Positions 1 through 7,446 of a DNA stretch of 8,005 nucleotides are shown here, in pieces. The translations under genes and the position numbers were made by a program. The stretch lies in the NCBI GenBank assembly GCA_046726955.1, contig JBKPBQ010000096.1:1-8005 (forward strand). Reading direction: 5' to 3'. Source of the stretch: CAVPGH01 sp046726955. GTDB taxonomy: Bacteria > Acidobacteriota > Vicinamibacteria > Fen-336. The notes under the pieces were generated by a model. The model saw nothing but the letters and a program-made list of their open reading frames with translations, did no database searches and was not told the DNA's origin. How positions within the stretch are numbered: the first letter of the stretch is position 1; the number at the start of each line of letters is the position of its first letter.

Positions 1-714
1 GGGTCCCCCTCCCGTCATCACGTAGACGAGATCGAACGCGGCGTACGCCTGTACCGCGCGAAACTCCACCGCGACGGCGAGCGACGGCAGAAGCAGCGGC
101 AGGATCACGTGGCGGAAGCGCTCGCCGGCGGTCAAGCCGTCCACCCGGGCGGCCTCGATCAGCTCCTCGGGTATGCCCTGCAGGCCGGCGAGGACGATGA
201 GGGCGACGAAGGGCGTCGTCTTCCACACCTCGGCCACCACCATCGCGGCCATCGCGCTCCCGGGAGCGCCCAGCCACGCGCGCGCACCCCCCGGCCACCC
301 GATCCTCGCGAGCAGGTCGTTGGCGACGCCGAACGCGTCGTTGAAGATCCACGCCCACGCGAGTCCCATCACCGCCGTCGGCAGCGCCCACGGGAGAAGG
401 ACCGCGGCCCGGACGAAGGCCCGGCCCCGGAAGCGGCGGTGAAGGAGGAGAGCGAACAGCGTTCCCAGGACCATCTCGATTGCGACGGAGGTCCCCGTGA
501 ACACCGCGGTGTTCCGGAGGGCCGTCCACCAGCGGCCGTCCTGCCAGAGCCGCACGTAGTTCTCGAGGCCGGCAAAGTACGTTTCCACCGCGCCCCGAAG
601 CTCGACGCGATCGAAGGAAAGGGCGACGACGCGCGCGATCGGCGCTGCCACCACGGCGACGAGCAGCACGGACGCGGGGAGAAGGAGCAGGATGCGCTCG
701 CGCCGGCCGGTCAT
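1..714 (-). CDS. Carbohydrate ABC transporter permease, MalF-type (partial, 3' end outside window)
   Basis: This is an inner-membrane subunit of a binding-protein-dependent sugar importer (BPD_transp_1 family). I translated it by hand from the minus strand: 238 codons are open to the window edge with no stop. It starts MTGRRERILLLLP, and a first membrane segment follows at about residues 8-32. A periplasmic stretch with the family-typical FAGLENYVRLW comes next, then helices around 68-92, 102-122 and 155-175. The cytoplasmic EAA loop, which docks on the ATPase, reads EAARVDGLTAGERFRHVILP at about residues 185-204. The visible end, MTGGGP, is the usual motif before the last helix, so only about 50-60 residues are missing. 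The ATG (714-712) overlaps the stop of the binding-protein gene as ATGA, and a GAGGA Shine-Dalgarno (plus 722-726) lies 7 nt upstream, so translation is probably coupled. Family is near certain; the substrate cannot be read from sequence. Confidence 0.95.
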   Translation of the reverse strand, partial: MTGRRERILLLLPASVLLVAVVAAPIARVVALSFDRVELRGAVETYFAGLENYVRLWQDGRWWTALRNTAVFTGTSVAIEMVLGTLFALLLHRRFRGRAFVRAAVLLPWALPTAVMGLAWAWIFNDAFGVANDLLARIGWPGGARAWLGAPGSAMAAMVVAEVWKTTPFVALIVLAGLQGIPEELIEAARVDGLTAGERFRHVILPLLLPSLAVAVEFRAVQAYAAFDLVYVMTGGGP

Positions 715-1985
715 CCCGACATCCTCGACGTCGGGCCGAGCGCAAGCCGCGTCTCCCGCGCGGCCTGGGCGAGCGCCTCGGGGGCGCTCACGCGCCCCGT
801 CAGGCAGGCGCTGACGTGCCGCTGCAGCACGTCGGACACGAACGCGTAGCGCGCCACCTTCGGACGCGAGACCGCGGTCGCATGGATCCGGAGCAGCTCG
901 CCGAGGAGGGAGTTCGCCGCACGAAGCGAAGGGTCTTCGTAGGCTTCCGCTCGTGCCGGCGCGTACCCGGTGCCCATGCCGAGTGTTCTCTGGCTCTCGA
1001 GCGTGACCGCGTGCCGGATGAAATCGATCGCGCGGTCGCGATTCCGGCTGAAGATGGAGACGCCAAGGCCCCACCCCCCGAGCGTGCCTGCGCTCTTCCC
1101 GCCGGCCGCGTGCACGAGCGGCTGGACGCCGATCCGCCCCGCCACCGGCGAGCCCTCGGCCTGCGCGAGCCGCCAGACGTACGACCAGCTTCGGAGGAAC
1201 GCGGCGCGCCCGTCCTGGAAGAGCCGGCGGCTCTCTTCTTCTTTGTAGGTCGTGACCCCGGGCGGGCTGATCGCCGGCGCAGCACGGCACCGGCCCAGGA
1301 ACTCGAGGGCAGCGCGGGCCTCCGGGCGGTCGAGGCCTACTTCGCTCGATTCTGGATCGATCCAGAAACCTCCGTGGCCGCGCAGGACCTCGAGGAACAG
1401 GCAGACGAGCCCCTCGTACTGGCTGCCCGGCCAGACGAAACCCCAGCGCTGGGGCGGCGACTGCAGCGCGCGCGCCATGCGTTCGAGCTCCTCGAACGTC
1501 TCCGGCGGCCGAAGGCGCGCCGCCTCGAGCCAGTCACGGCGGTAATAGAGGAGGCCCACGTCGGTGCGGGTCGGCACGCGGTAGAGCCGTCCGCGATAAC
1601 GTCCGCCCTCGAGCGCGGCAGGGACGAGCGCACCCTGCTCGCTCGGCCCGAACGCGTCGTCGAGCGGCAGCAGCCAACCCGCGGACGCGAGCTTCGGCAC
1701 CCACGTGACGTCCATGTACACGAGGTCGAACGAATCGTCACCGGCCAGGAGGGCCGCCGTGTAGAGATTCTCGCGGAGGTCGGTGCCGTTCGGCCCTTCC
1801 ACGAGATCGACGCCCGTGCCGGACCGCCCTTCGAACGCCCGCGTGACGGGAGCCCAGACCGGGCGCTCCGTGGCCGGTATCAGAAGCGCGAGACGGCCGC
1901 GCGTCCCACGTTCACGCGGGGGGCGGGAACGGCAGGCCGCGCTCGCCCACGCGACTCCACCGGCGAGGAAGGTGCGACGGTACAT
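711..1985 (-). CDS. Sugar ABC transporter extracellular solute-binding lipoprotein (family 1)
   Basis: This protein captures a sugar outside the membrane and delivers it to the permease encoded next. The 424-residue product is the usual length for SBP_bac_1 proteins. It starts MYRRTFLAGG and has a hydrophobic segment ending ASAAC, giving a probable lipidated Cys18. Arg3-Arg4 followed by T-F-L resembles a twin-arginine signal. Family-typical stretches are DVTWVPKLASAGWLLPLDD, which resembles ThuE/maltose-type binding proteins, an LFQDGRAAFLRSWSYVW segment, and LGGWGLGVSIFSRN with the following RAIDFIRHAV. The frame is open 37 codons further upstream, to 2096, but I chose the ATG at 1985-1983. 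It puts the signal peptide at the N terminus, has a GAGG 7 nt upstream (plus 1993-1996), and avoids running into the divergent sigma gene. The stop overlaps the permease ATG. The ligand is unknown; a disaccharide or oligosaccharide is plausible by resemblance. Confidence 0.93.
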   Translation of the reverse strand: MYRRTFLAGGVAWASAACRSRPPRERGTRGRLALLIPATERPVWAPVTRAFEGRSGTGVDLVEGPNGTDLRENLYTAALLAGDDSFDLVYMDVTWVPKLASAGWLLPLDDAFGPSEQGALVPAALEGGRYRGRLYRVPTRTDVGLLYYRRDWLEAARLRPPETFEELERMARALQSPPQRWGFVWPGSQYEGLVCLFLEVLRGHGGFWIDPESSEVGLDRPEARAALEFLGRCRAAPAISPPGVTTYKEEESRRLFQDGRAAFLRSWSYVWRLAQAEGSPVAGRIGVQPLVHAAGGKSAGTLGGWGLGVSIFSRNRDRAIDFIRHAVTLESQRTLGMGTGYAPARAEAYEDPSLRAANSLLGELLRIHATAVSRPKVARYAFVSDVLQRHVSACLTGRVSAPEALAQAARETRLALGPTSRMSG

Positions 1986-2036
1986 GGCAGCGCCTCGGCG
2001 TAGAGCGATACCCGGATCGTCCCAGCCTAGCACCGC

Positions 2037-2044
2037 TGTCGACA
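2037..2044. promoter_or_regulatory. Palindrome TGTCGACA, possible operator half
   Basis: This is a perfect 8-bp palindrome in the middle of the divergent gap; the bases flanking it do not extend the symmetry. It could be the core of a repressor site acting on one or both gene sets. An 8-bp palindrome is short and can occur by chance in GC-rich DNA, so this is only a candidate. Confidence 0.2.
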
Positions 2045-2056
2045 ACGCCGCGGCCT

Positions 2057-2061
2057 GGAGG
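2057..2061 (+). promoter_or_regulatory. Ribosome binding site GGAGG deciding the sigma factor start
   Basis: A GGAGG lies 12 nt upstream of the GTG at 2074. The spacing is on the long side, but no other in-frame start codon sits between this site and the conserved TGAITELL segment. It therefore supports the GTG over the much more upstream ATG at 1783, which lies inside the opposite-strand binding-protein gene. Confidence 0.5.
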
Positions 2062-2073
2062 TACCGTTTCGCG

Positions 2074-2670
2074 GTGGCGGGGACCGGCGCGATCACCGAG
2101 CTGCTCCGGGCCCACGAGGCCGGGGAGCGCGACGCCCTCGACCGCGTGGTCCCTCTCGTCTACGACGAGCTGCGGCGCATCGCCCGCCGCCACCTGCGCC
2201 GCGGTCCCGCCGGCTACACGCTCGACACGACGGGCCTCGTGCACGAGGCCTACCTGAAGCTCGCCGCGAGCGACGGCCTCGAGCTCAAGGACCGGGACCA
2301 CCTTATGGCGGTGACGGCGCGCGTGATGCGACAGGTCCTCGTGGACCGCGCCCGCGCGCGGCTGCGGCGCAAGCGCGGCTCGGGCCAGGCCGCGCAGGAG
2401 CTCGACGAGGCGAAGCTGCCCGCAGCGGAGGCCTCCCCCGAGCGGCTCCTCGACGTCGACCGCGCGCTTCACCGGCTGCGCGAGCGCGACCCGCGGCTCG
2501 CCCTCATCTTCGAGTGCCGGTTCTTCGGCGGGTTCGAGGAGGCGGAGACCGCGCGCGCTCTCGGCCTCTCCCTCCGTACGGCGCAGCGGGGGTGGATGCG
2601 CGCCCGTGCCTGGCTGCGCGCCGAGCTCGACCCCGACGGCCCCGCGGGAAAGAGTCCGGCCGGTGCTTGA
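2074..2670 (+). CDS. RNA polymerase ECF-type sigma factor (PF07638/TIGR02999-like)
   Basis: This is an alternative sigma factor directing RNA polymerase to a specific promoter set. The product is 198 residues from a GTG start, close to the 180-190 usual for the family. Region 2 covers about residues 8-95, with YDELRRIARRHLRR at 30-43, LVHEAYLKL at 55-63 and ARVMRQVLVDRARAR at 82-96. Region 4 covers about 125-185, with a helix-turn-helix around FEEAETARALGLSLRTAQRG (154-173). In most ECF sigmas the start of region 2.2 has acidic residues (AED before LVQE); here the aligned residues are Thr52-Thr53-Gly54, as is typical of this subfamily. The stop lies 8 nt inside the following kinase gene, so the two are almost certainly co-transcribed. 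No anti-sigma gene is adjacent, so control by the kinase is the likely alternative. The family call is firm; the regulon is unknown. Confidence 0.93.
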   Translation: MAGTGAITELLRAHEAGERDALDRVVPLVYDELRRIARRHLRRGPAGYTLDTTGLVHEAYLKLAASDGLELKDRDHLMAVTARVMRQVLVDRARARLRRKRGSGQAAQELDEAKLPAAEASPERLLDVDRALHRLRERDPRLALIFECRFFGGFEEAETARALGLSLRTAQRGWMRARAWLRAELDPDGPAGKSPAGA

Positions 2671-5608
2671 GCGGGAGGACTGGGCCCGGCTGGACGAGCT
2701 GCTCGACGCCGCCCTCGACCGTCCGGTCGCGGAGCGCGCGAGCTTCCTCGACGCGGCCTGCGCGGGAAACCCGGAGCTGCGCGCCCGGGTCCTCGACCTC
2801 GTCCGCCTCGCCGAGGACGCGGACGGCGGCCTGCAGCCGGGTGACGCCCTGCGCGAGCCTGCCTTCGACGAGCTCGCGCGCGAGATCGATTCGGAGGAGA
2901 GCGACCGCCTGTCCCCCGGCGCCTCCCTCGGACGGTTCGTGGTCCGCGACCTCCTCGGCCAGGGCGGCATGGGGCGCGTCTACCGTGCTCTCGACCCGTC
3001 GCTAGGCCGCGAGGTCGCGATCAAGGCAGTCGCGCAGGACTTCCGCGCCGACGCGGCGAGCCTGCGCCGCGTCGAGCGCGAGGCGCGGCTGCTCGCCACG
3101 CTGAACCACCCGAACGTGGGGACGATCTACGGCCTCGAGGTCATCGACGGCGCGCCCTACCTGGTCCTCGAGCTCGTGGAGGGAGAGACGCTCGCGGAGC
3201 GGCTGGGCCGCGGGCCGTTGCCGATGGCGGAGGCGCTGGCCGTGGGCGTGCAGATCGCGGACGCGCTGCAGGAGGCCCATCGCAAGGGGATCGTGCACCG
3301 CGACCTGAAGCCCGCGAACGTCAAGCTCGGAGACTCGGGACGGGTGAAGGTGCTGGACTTCGGCATCGCGAAGCCGGTGGGCCTCGACGACACGGGGCCG
3401 ATGGCGGGAGCCGAGCCCACGACGACGCCGGGCACGCTGATCGGCACCGCGCCCTACATGAGCCCGGAGCAGGCGCGCGGCCTTCCCGTGGACCCGCGCT
3501 CCGACGTGTGGTCGTTCGGTTGCCTGCTCTACGAGATGCTGACCGGACGCCGCACCTTCCTGGGCACCAACGCCACGGACGTGCTCGCCGCGGTTGTCCG
3601 CGACGAGGCCGACTGGTCGCTGCTGCCGGCGGATACCCCGCAGGGAGTGCGGCGGCTGCTCAAGCGCTGCCTCCGCAAGGACCCGCGCGACCGTCTACAG
3701 GACGCGGGAGACGCGCGCCTCGAGCTGACGGAGGCGGCGATGGAAGAGCCGCCCGTTCCTCCCCCGCCGCCCCGCCGGCTCTCGCGCGCCCTTCTCGCTG
3801 CCCTCGCCCTCGCGGCGGCGGCGATCGCCGTCGTCCTTGCCGTGCGCGGCCCCTTCGGCCCGCGACGATCGGAAGCCCCGGGTGTCACGCGGTTGAGCCT
3901 CGACATGCCCGCGAACGTGAGGCTCGCCGAGGACCTCGCGTCGCCGTTCGCGTTCGCCCCCGACGGGACGGCGCTCGCCCTCGTCACCCGGGAGGGCGAC
4001 GCCACCGAGATCTGGGAGCGCGCGCTCGCGGGGCTGGAGCTCCGACGGATCCCGGGCACGGCCGGCGGATCGCAGCCCGCCTTCTCCCCCGACGGCCGCT
4101 CGCTCGCGTTCTTCGCGGAGCGCAAGCTGAAGCGCGTGCCGCGCGCGGGAGGGGCAGTGGGGGTCGTCGCGGAGATCGGCGGCAACCCGCGCGGCGCGAG
4201 CTGGGGCGAGGACGGCACGATCGTCGTCGCCCCCCACCAGACGTCCGGCCTCTTTCGCGTTCCGTCTTCGGGGGGAACGCTCCAGCCCCTCACGCGGCTC
4301 GACGAGTCAGCGGACGAGGGCTCGCACCGTTGGCCGCAGGTGCTGCCCGGGGGCACGCACGCGCTCTTCACCGTCTCCGTCGAGGGCGGGACCTTCGACG
4401 AGGCGCGCGTCGAGGCCGTCTCGCTCGCCACCGGGCAGAGGAAGAGGATCCTCGACGGCGGCGCCCACGCGCGCTACGTTCCGAGCGGGCACCTCGTCTT
4501 CGCACGTGGCGGCCGCTTGTTCGCGGTGCCGTTCGACCCCGTGCGCCTCGAGGCGCGCGGCACCCCGCAGGTGGTCGTGGAGGGCGTCCGCTACGACCCG
4601 CAGAACGGCGGCGCCCACTTCGCGGTGTCGCCGACAGGAGGGCTCGTGTACGCGCCGGCCGCGGTTACGTCCTCGGAGCACCCGTTGAGCCTGGTGGACG
4701 CGGCGCGTCGGATCACGCGCGTCGGGGAGACGCCGCGCACCTACCGCGAGCCGAAGCTGAGCCCGGACGGCCGGCGCGCCGCGGTGGTGATCGGCGGGCT
4801 GTCGGACTCCGATCTCTGGGTGGTCGACGTGGCGAGCGGGACGCACTCGCGGCTGACCTTCGGGCTACGGCCGCGACGGCCAACGTGGACTCCCGACGGC
4901 ACTGGCATCACGGTGGGCGTGCGGAAGGATTCGGGCTGGGCCCTCGTCACGGTGCCGCGCGAAGGCAACAAGGCACCCGCGGTCGTCCTCGAGACACCGC
5001 ACCGCGCCTATCCCAATGCCTGGACGCCGGACGGGAAGACCCTCGTCTACCAGGAGCGGCGCCCGGACACCGGTTGGGATCTGATGGCGTTCGACATCGC
5101 GGGCGGCGAAGCTCCGCGCCCCCTCGTGGCCACCCCATTCGAGGAAGCGAACGCCAGCCTGTCGAAGGACGGCCGCTTCCTCGCCTACGAGTCGGACGAG
5201 CTCGACAGCGTCGTCGAGATCTACGTCCAGCCCTTCCACGCCGCCGGCCCCAAGGTCCGCGTCTCCACGACGGGCGCGCGCTGGCCGCGCTTCGGCGCTT
5301 CCGGACGGCTCTACTACTGGTTGAGCTCCCGCGCTGGTCTCCGGCGCGTCGGCTACCGCAGCGACGGCGATCGCTTTGTGCCGGCCGGGGCGGAGCCAGT
5401 GTGGTCCGGCAACGAGGAAGAGGTGTCTGCGTTCTTGCGCCGTGTCCTGGTGACCGCCAGCTACGCGGGCTTCGACGTGGAGCCGGCGACCGAACGGTTC
5501 CTCATCCTCGAAAGGACCGCGGTCGCGGAGGACGTGCCGTATCGTCGGCCAGTGGTCGTCCTGAACTGGTGGGACGACCTGCGGGCCGTGGACTACAAGC
5601 AGCCGTGA
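2663..5608 (+). CDS. Membrane Ser/Thr protein kinase with C-terminal PD40/TolB-like propeller
   Basis: This is a receptor-like Hanks-type kinase of 981 residues. Residues 1-90 form an N-terminal helical region (DELLDAALDRPVAERASFLD) typical of acidobacterial kinases. The catalytic domain spans about 91-358: glycine loop GQGGMGRVY 99-107, catalytic Lys121, probable helix-C Glu140, HRDLKPAN 212-219, DFG 232-234, a Thr-rich activation loop (Thr253-255, 258, 262) and SPE 267-269. All catalytic residues are present, so it should be active. A Pro-rich linker (about 363-370) leads to one membrane helix at 376-394. The rest carries repeated PDG/TPDG/SKDG turns (433-435, 476-478, 516-518, 701-703, 744-746, 789-791, 835-837), marking WD40-like beta-propeller blades probably outside the membrane. 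The end, VVVLNWWDDLRAV, is typical of this kinase type. I chose the GTG at 2663 because it begins the conserved region and follows GGGAAAGAG (2646-2654); an ATG at 2606 would add 19 residues inside the sigma gene. The signal and substrates are unknown. Confidence 0.93.
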   Translation: MLEREDWARLDELLDAALDRPVAERASFLDAACAGNPELRARVLDLVRLAEDADGGLQPGDALREPAFDELAREIDSEESDRLSPGASLGRFVVRDLLGQGGMGRVYRALDPSLGREVAIKAVAQDFRADAASLRRVEREARLLATLNHPNVGTIYGLEVIDGAPYLVLELVEGETLAERLGRGPLPMAEALAVGVQIADALQEAHRKGIVHRDLKPANVKLGDSGRVKVLDFGIAKPVGLDDTGPMAGAEPTTTPGTLIGTAPYMSPEQARGLPVDPRSDVWSFGCLLYEMLTGRRTFLGTNATDVLAAVVRDEADWSLLPADTPQGVRRLLKRCLRKDPRDRLQDAGDARLELTEAAMEEPPVPPPPPRRLSRALLAALALAAAAIAVVLAVRGPFGPRRSEAPGVTRLSLDMPANVRLAEDLASPFAFAPDGTALALVTREGDATEIWERALAGLELRRIPGTAGGSQPAFSPDGRSLAFFAERKLKRVPRAGGAVGVVAEIGGNPRGASWGEDGTIVVAPHQTSGLFRVPSSGGTLQPLTRLDESADEGSHRWPQVLPGGTHALFTVSVEGGTFDEARVEAVSLATGQRKRILDGGAHARYVPSGHLVFARGGRLFAVPFDPVRLEARGTPQVVVEGVRYDPQNGGAHFAVSPTGGLVYAPAAVTSSEHPLSLVDAARRITRVGETPRTYREPKLSPDGRRAAVVIGGLSDSDLWVVDVASGTHSRLTFGLRPRRPTWTPDGTGITVGVRKDSGWALVTVPREGNKAPAVVLETPHRAYPNAWTPDGKTLVYQERRPDTGWDLMAFDIAGGEAPRPLVATPFEEANASLSKDGRFLAYESDELDSVVEIYVQPFHAAGPKVRVSTTGARWPRFGASGRLYYWLSSRAGLRRVGYRSDGDRFVPAGAEPVWSGNEEEVSAFLRRVLVTASYAGFDVEPATERFLILERTAVAEDVPYRRPVVVLNWWDDLRAVDYKQP

Positions 5609-5707
5609 GACTTTTTCCGACAGGGCTGGCGGGTTTCGTCCCTTCTCGTCGTGTTCAGGGTGTAGGAGGGAGCACGCGTAATTCGCATCCCTCCGGCGAG
5701 GAAGGCC
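5609..5707 (+). other. Intergenic gap between the two kinase genes
   Basis: These 99 bp hold a T5 run just after the first kinase stop (5612-5616), an inverted repeat at 5665-5694 and a strong Shine-Dalgarno GAGGAAGG (5698-5705) for the next gene. The T run has no stem directly in front of it, so I do not call an intrinsic terminator. I found no clear -35/-10 pair. Read-through from the first kinase gene is possible. Confidence 0.5.
5665..5694 (+). promoter_or_regulatory. Inverted repeat / possible hairpin in leader of second kinase gene
   Basis: GGAGGGA (5665-5671) and TCCCTCC (5688-5694) are perfect 7-bp inverted copies. Between them GCG (5676-5678) can pair with CGC (5684-5686) around a 5-nt TAATT loop, so RNA from here could fold into a two-part hairpin ending 3 nt before the ribosome binding site. 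It lacks a following U tract, so it is unlikely to be an intrinsic terminator. It could be a translation-control hairpin, a processing site or a protein-binding operator. The structure is seen; the role is inferred. Confidence 0.4.
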
Positions 5708-6682
5708 ATGTTGCGGAAGGATCTCGACTTCGACGAAGCCGCGACGCCCGACGACCCGTCGGCGCTGGAGACGCTGCTCGCGGCCGAGACCCTCGTTCGC
5801 CCGGCCGTCCCGGCCACCGACGTCGCCGAGCCGGCCGAGGACCCGGACCGCATCGGACGCTACGTGATCCGGGGAGTCCTCGGCGAGGGATCGATGGGAC
5901 GGATCTATCGCGCCTACGATCCCGCGGCCAGGCGCGAGGTGGCCGTGAAGGTGCTGAAGGCGCCCTTTGCCACCGACCCCCGGGCAGTCGAGCGCTTCCG
6001 CCGGGAAGCCGCGGCGGCGCGCGGCCTCGCCCATCACGCGCTCGTGGGCCTCCTCGACGTGGGCCCCGACTACCTCGTACAGGAGCTCGTCGAAGGGGAG
6101 AGCCTGGCCGCGCGGCTGCGCCGCCGGGGGCCGATCGCCCTCGCCGACGCGCTGCCCATCCTCGAGGCCGTGGCCTCGGCCCTCGACTACGTCCACTCAC
6201 GGGGCGTCGTGCACCGCGACGTCAAGCCTTCGAACGTCCTGCTCGTGCGCGGCGGCGCCGCCAAGCTCGCCGACTTCGGGATCGCGCGGCTCTGCTGGGC
6301 TCCCATGACGCGGTCGGGCGAGATCATCGGGTCTCCGGCCTACATGGCCCCGGAGCAGCTCACTCGCGGCGTCGTGCATCCGCAGAGCGACCTCTACTCG
6401 CTCGCGGTCGTCGCCCACGAGACGCTCACCGGCGTGCGCCCCTTCCGGCGGTCCAGCCTGGGCGCGCTCCTCGAGAGCATCGTGATCGACGCGCCTCCCC
6501 GCGCCAGCCTCGCCAACCCCGCCCTGCCCGCGGATGTGGACGCGATCCTCGCGAGGGGCCTGGCCAAGGCGCCGGAGAGCCGCTACCCGGACGGGCACGC
6601 GCTCGTGGCCGCGCTCCAAGTCGTTCCCGACCGCACCGCGAGCGCCGCCCGCACGTTTGTGCGCGGCCGGGCCCGACGCTAG
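5708..6682 (+). CDS. Compact soluble Ser/Thr protein kinase
   Basis: This is a second Hanks-type kinase, 324 residues, made of little more than a catalytic domain. An acidic, probably flexible N terminus (about 1-47) precedes the domain at about 50-303. Motifs are the glycine loop GEGSMGRIY (59-67), Lys81 in VAVK, helix-C Glu100, HRDVKPSN (169-176), DFG (189-191), activation loop with Thr201/Ser203/Ser209, and APE (214-216). All catalytic residues are kept. The segment between DVG and YLVQELVEG (118-130) is shorter than usual, so the beta4-beta5 turn is trimmed. I see no membrane helix or sensor domain, so it should be cytoplasmic and depend on partners or an upstream kinase for input. ATG 5708 is well supported by GAGGAAGG just upstream, and no other start precedes the glycine loop. 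It lies 99 bp after the membrane kinase in the same direction. The two share only family-level motifs, so they do not look like a recent tandem duplication. Confidence 0.93.
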   Translation: MLRKDLDFDEAATPDDPSALETLLAAETLVRPAVPATDVAEPAEDPDRIGRYVIRGVLGEGSMGRIYRAYDPAARREVAVKVLKAPFATDPRAVERFRREAAAARGLAHHALVGLLDVGPDYLVQELVEGESLAARLRRRGPIALADALPILEAVASALDYVHSRGVVHRDVKPSNVLLVRGGAAKLADFGIARLCWAPMTRSGEIIGSPAYMAPEQLTRGVVHPQSDLYSLAVVAHETLTGVRPFRRSSLGALLESIVIDAPPRASLANPALPADVDAILARGLAKAPESRYPDGHALVAALQVVPDRTASAARTFVRGRARR

Positions 6683-6685
6683 ACT
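6657..6685 (+). promoter_or_regulatory. Weak candidate promoter for the ABC export genes
   Basis: TTGTGC (6657-6662) and TAGACT (6680-6685) are separated by 17 bp, the ideal sigma-70 spacing. They match the consensus at 3/6 and 4/6 positions. The site overlaps the end of the second kinase gene and lies about 60 nt before the ABC ATPase start, a sensible place for a promoter. The match is weak in such GC-rich DNA and could be chance. Confidence 0.22.
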
Positions 6686-6747
6686 GGCTACGCTGCTCCT
6701 CGCCGCTTTCTCGCCCGGCCGTCCCGATCGAGACCGAAGGAACCCGG

Positions 6748-7445
<698 letters not shown>

Positions 7446-7446
<1 letters not shown>

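Larger units (their letters stand above)
1986..2073. promoter_or_regulatory. Divergent intergenic region between sugar importer and sigma factor
   Basis: This 88-bp gap separates two divergent gene sets, so it must hold or adjoin the promoters of both. I see ribosome binding sites at each end (GAGG on the minus strand at 1993-1996, GGAGG on the plus strand at 2057-2061) and a palindrome at 2037-2044. I could not find a convincing -35/-10 pair on either strand. Either promoter may be of an alternative sigma type or lie inside the neighbouring coding region. Confidence 0.5.

Noticed and set aside
109..849. 246-codon plus-strand frame at the left edge
   Set aside because: It is antisense to the MalF-type permease, whose helices and EAA loop are clear on the minus strand.
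816..2003. 395-codon plus-strand frame opposite the solute-binding protein
   Set aside because: The minus strand gives a complete, recognisable binding protein with signal peptide; the plus-strand translation has no recognisable feature.
1783..2073. Upstream extension of the sigma factor to the ATG at 1783
   Set aside because: It would overlap the start of the binding-protein gene by about 200 bp, and the added residues are low-complexity. GTG 2074 fits the family length.
1912..2970. 352-codon minus-strand frame opposite the sigma factor
   Set aside because: Arg/Ser-rich translation with no motif, spanning the divergent gap and the sigma gene.
5609..5620. T5 run after the first kinase as an intrinsic terminator
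   Set aside because: No GC-rich stem lies directly in front of it, and the nearest inverted repeat is about 50 bp downstream.
4865..6196. 443-codon minus-strand frame opposite the kinases
   Set aside because: Arg/Gly/His/Val-rich shadow translation without motifs, antisense to two well-supported genes and crossing their intergenic gap.
3508..6747. Plus-strand frame open for about 1,080 codons ahead of the ABC ATPase, overlapping both kinase genes
   Set aside because: Its translation is low-complexity Arg/Ala/Gly/Pro with no domain, and it lies out of frame with two intact kinases. Long stop-free shadow frames are expected in very GC-rich genes. Only the part from 6748 is real.
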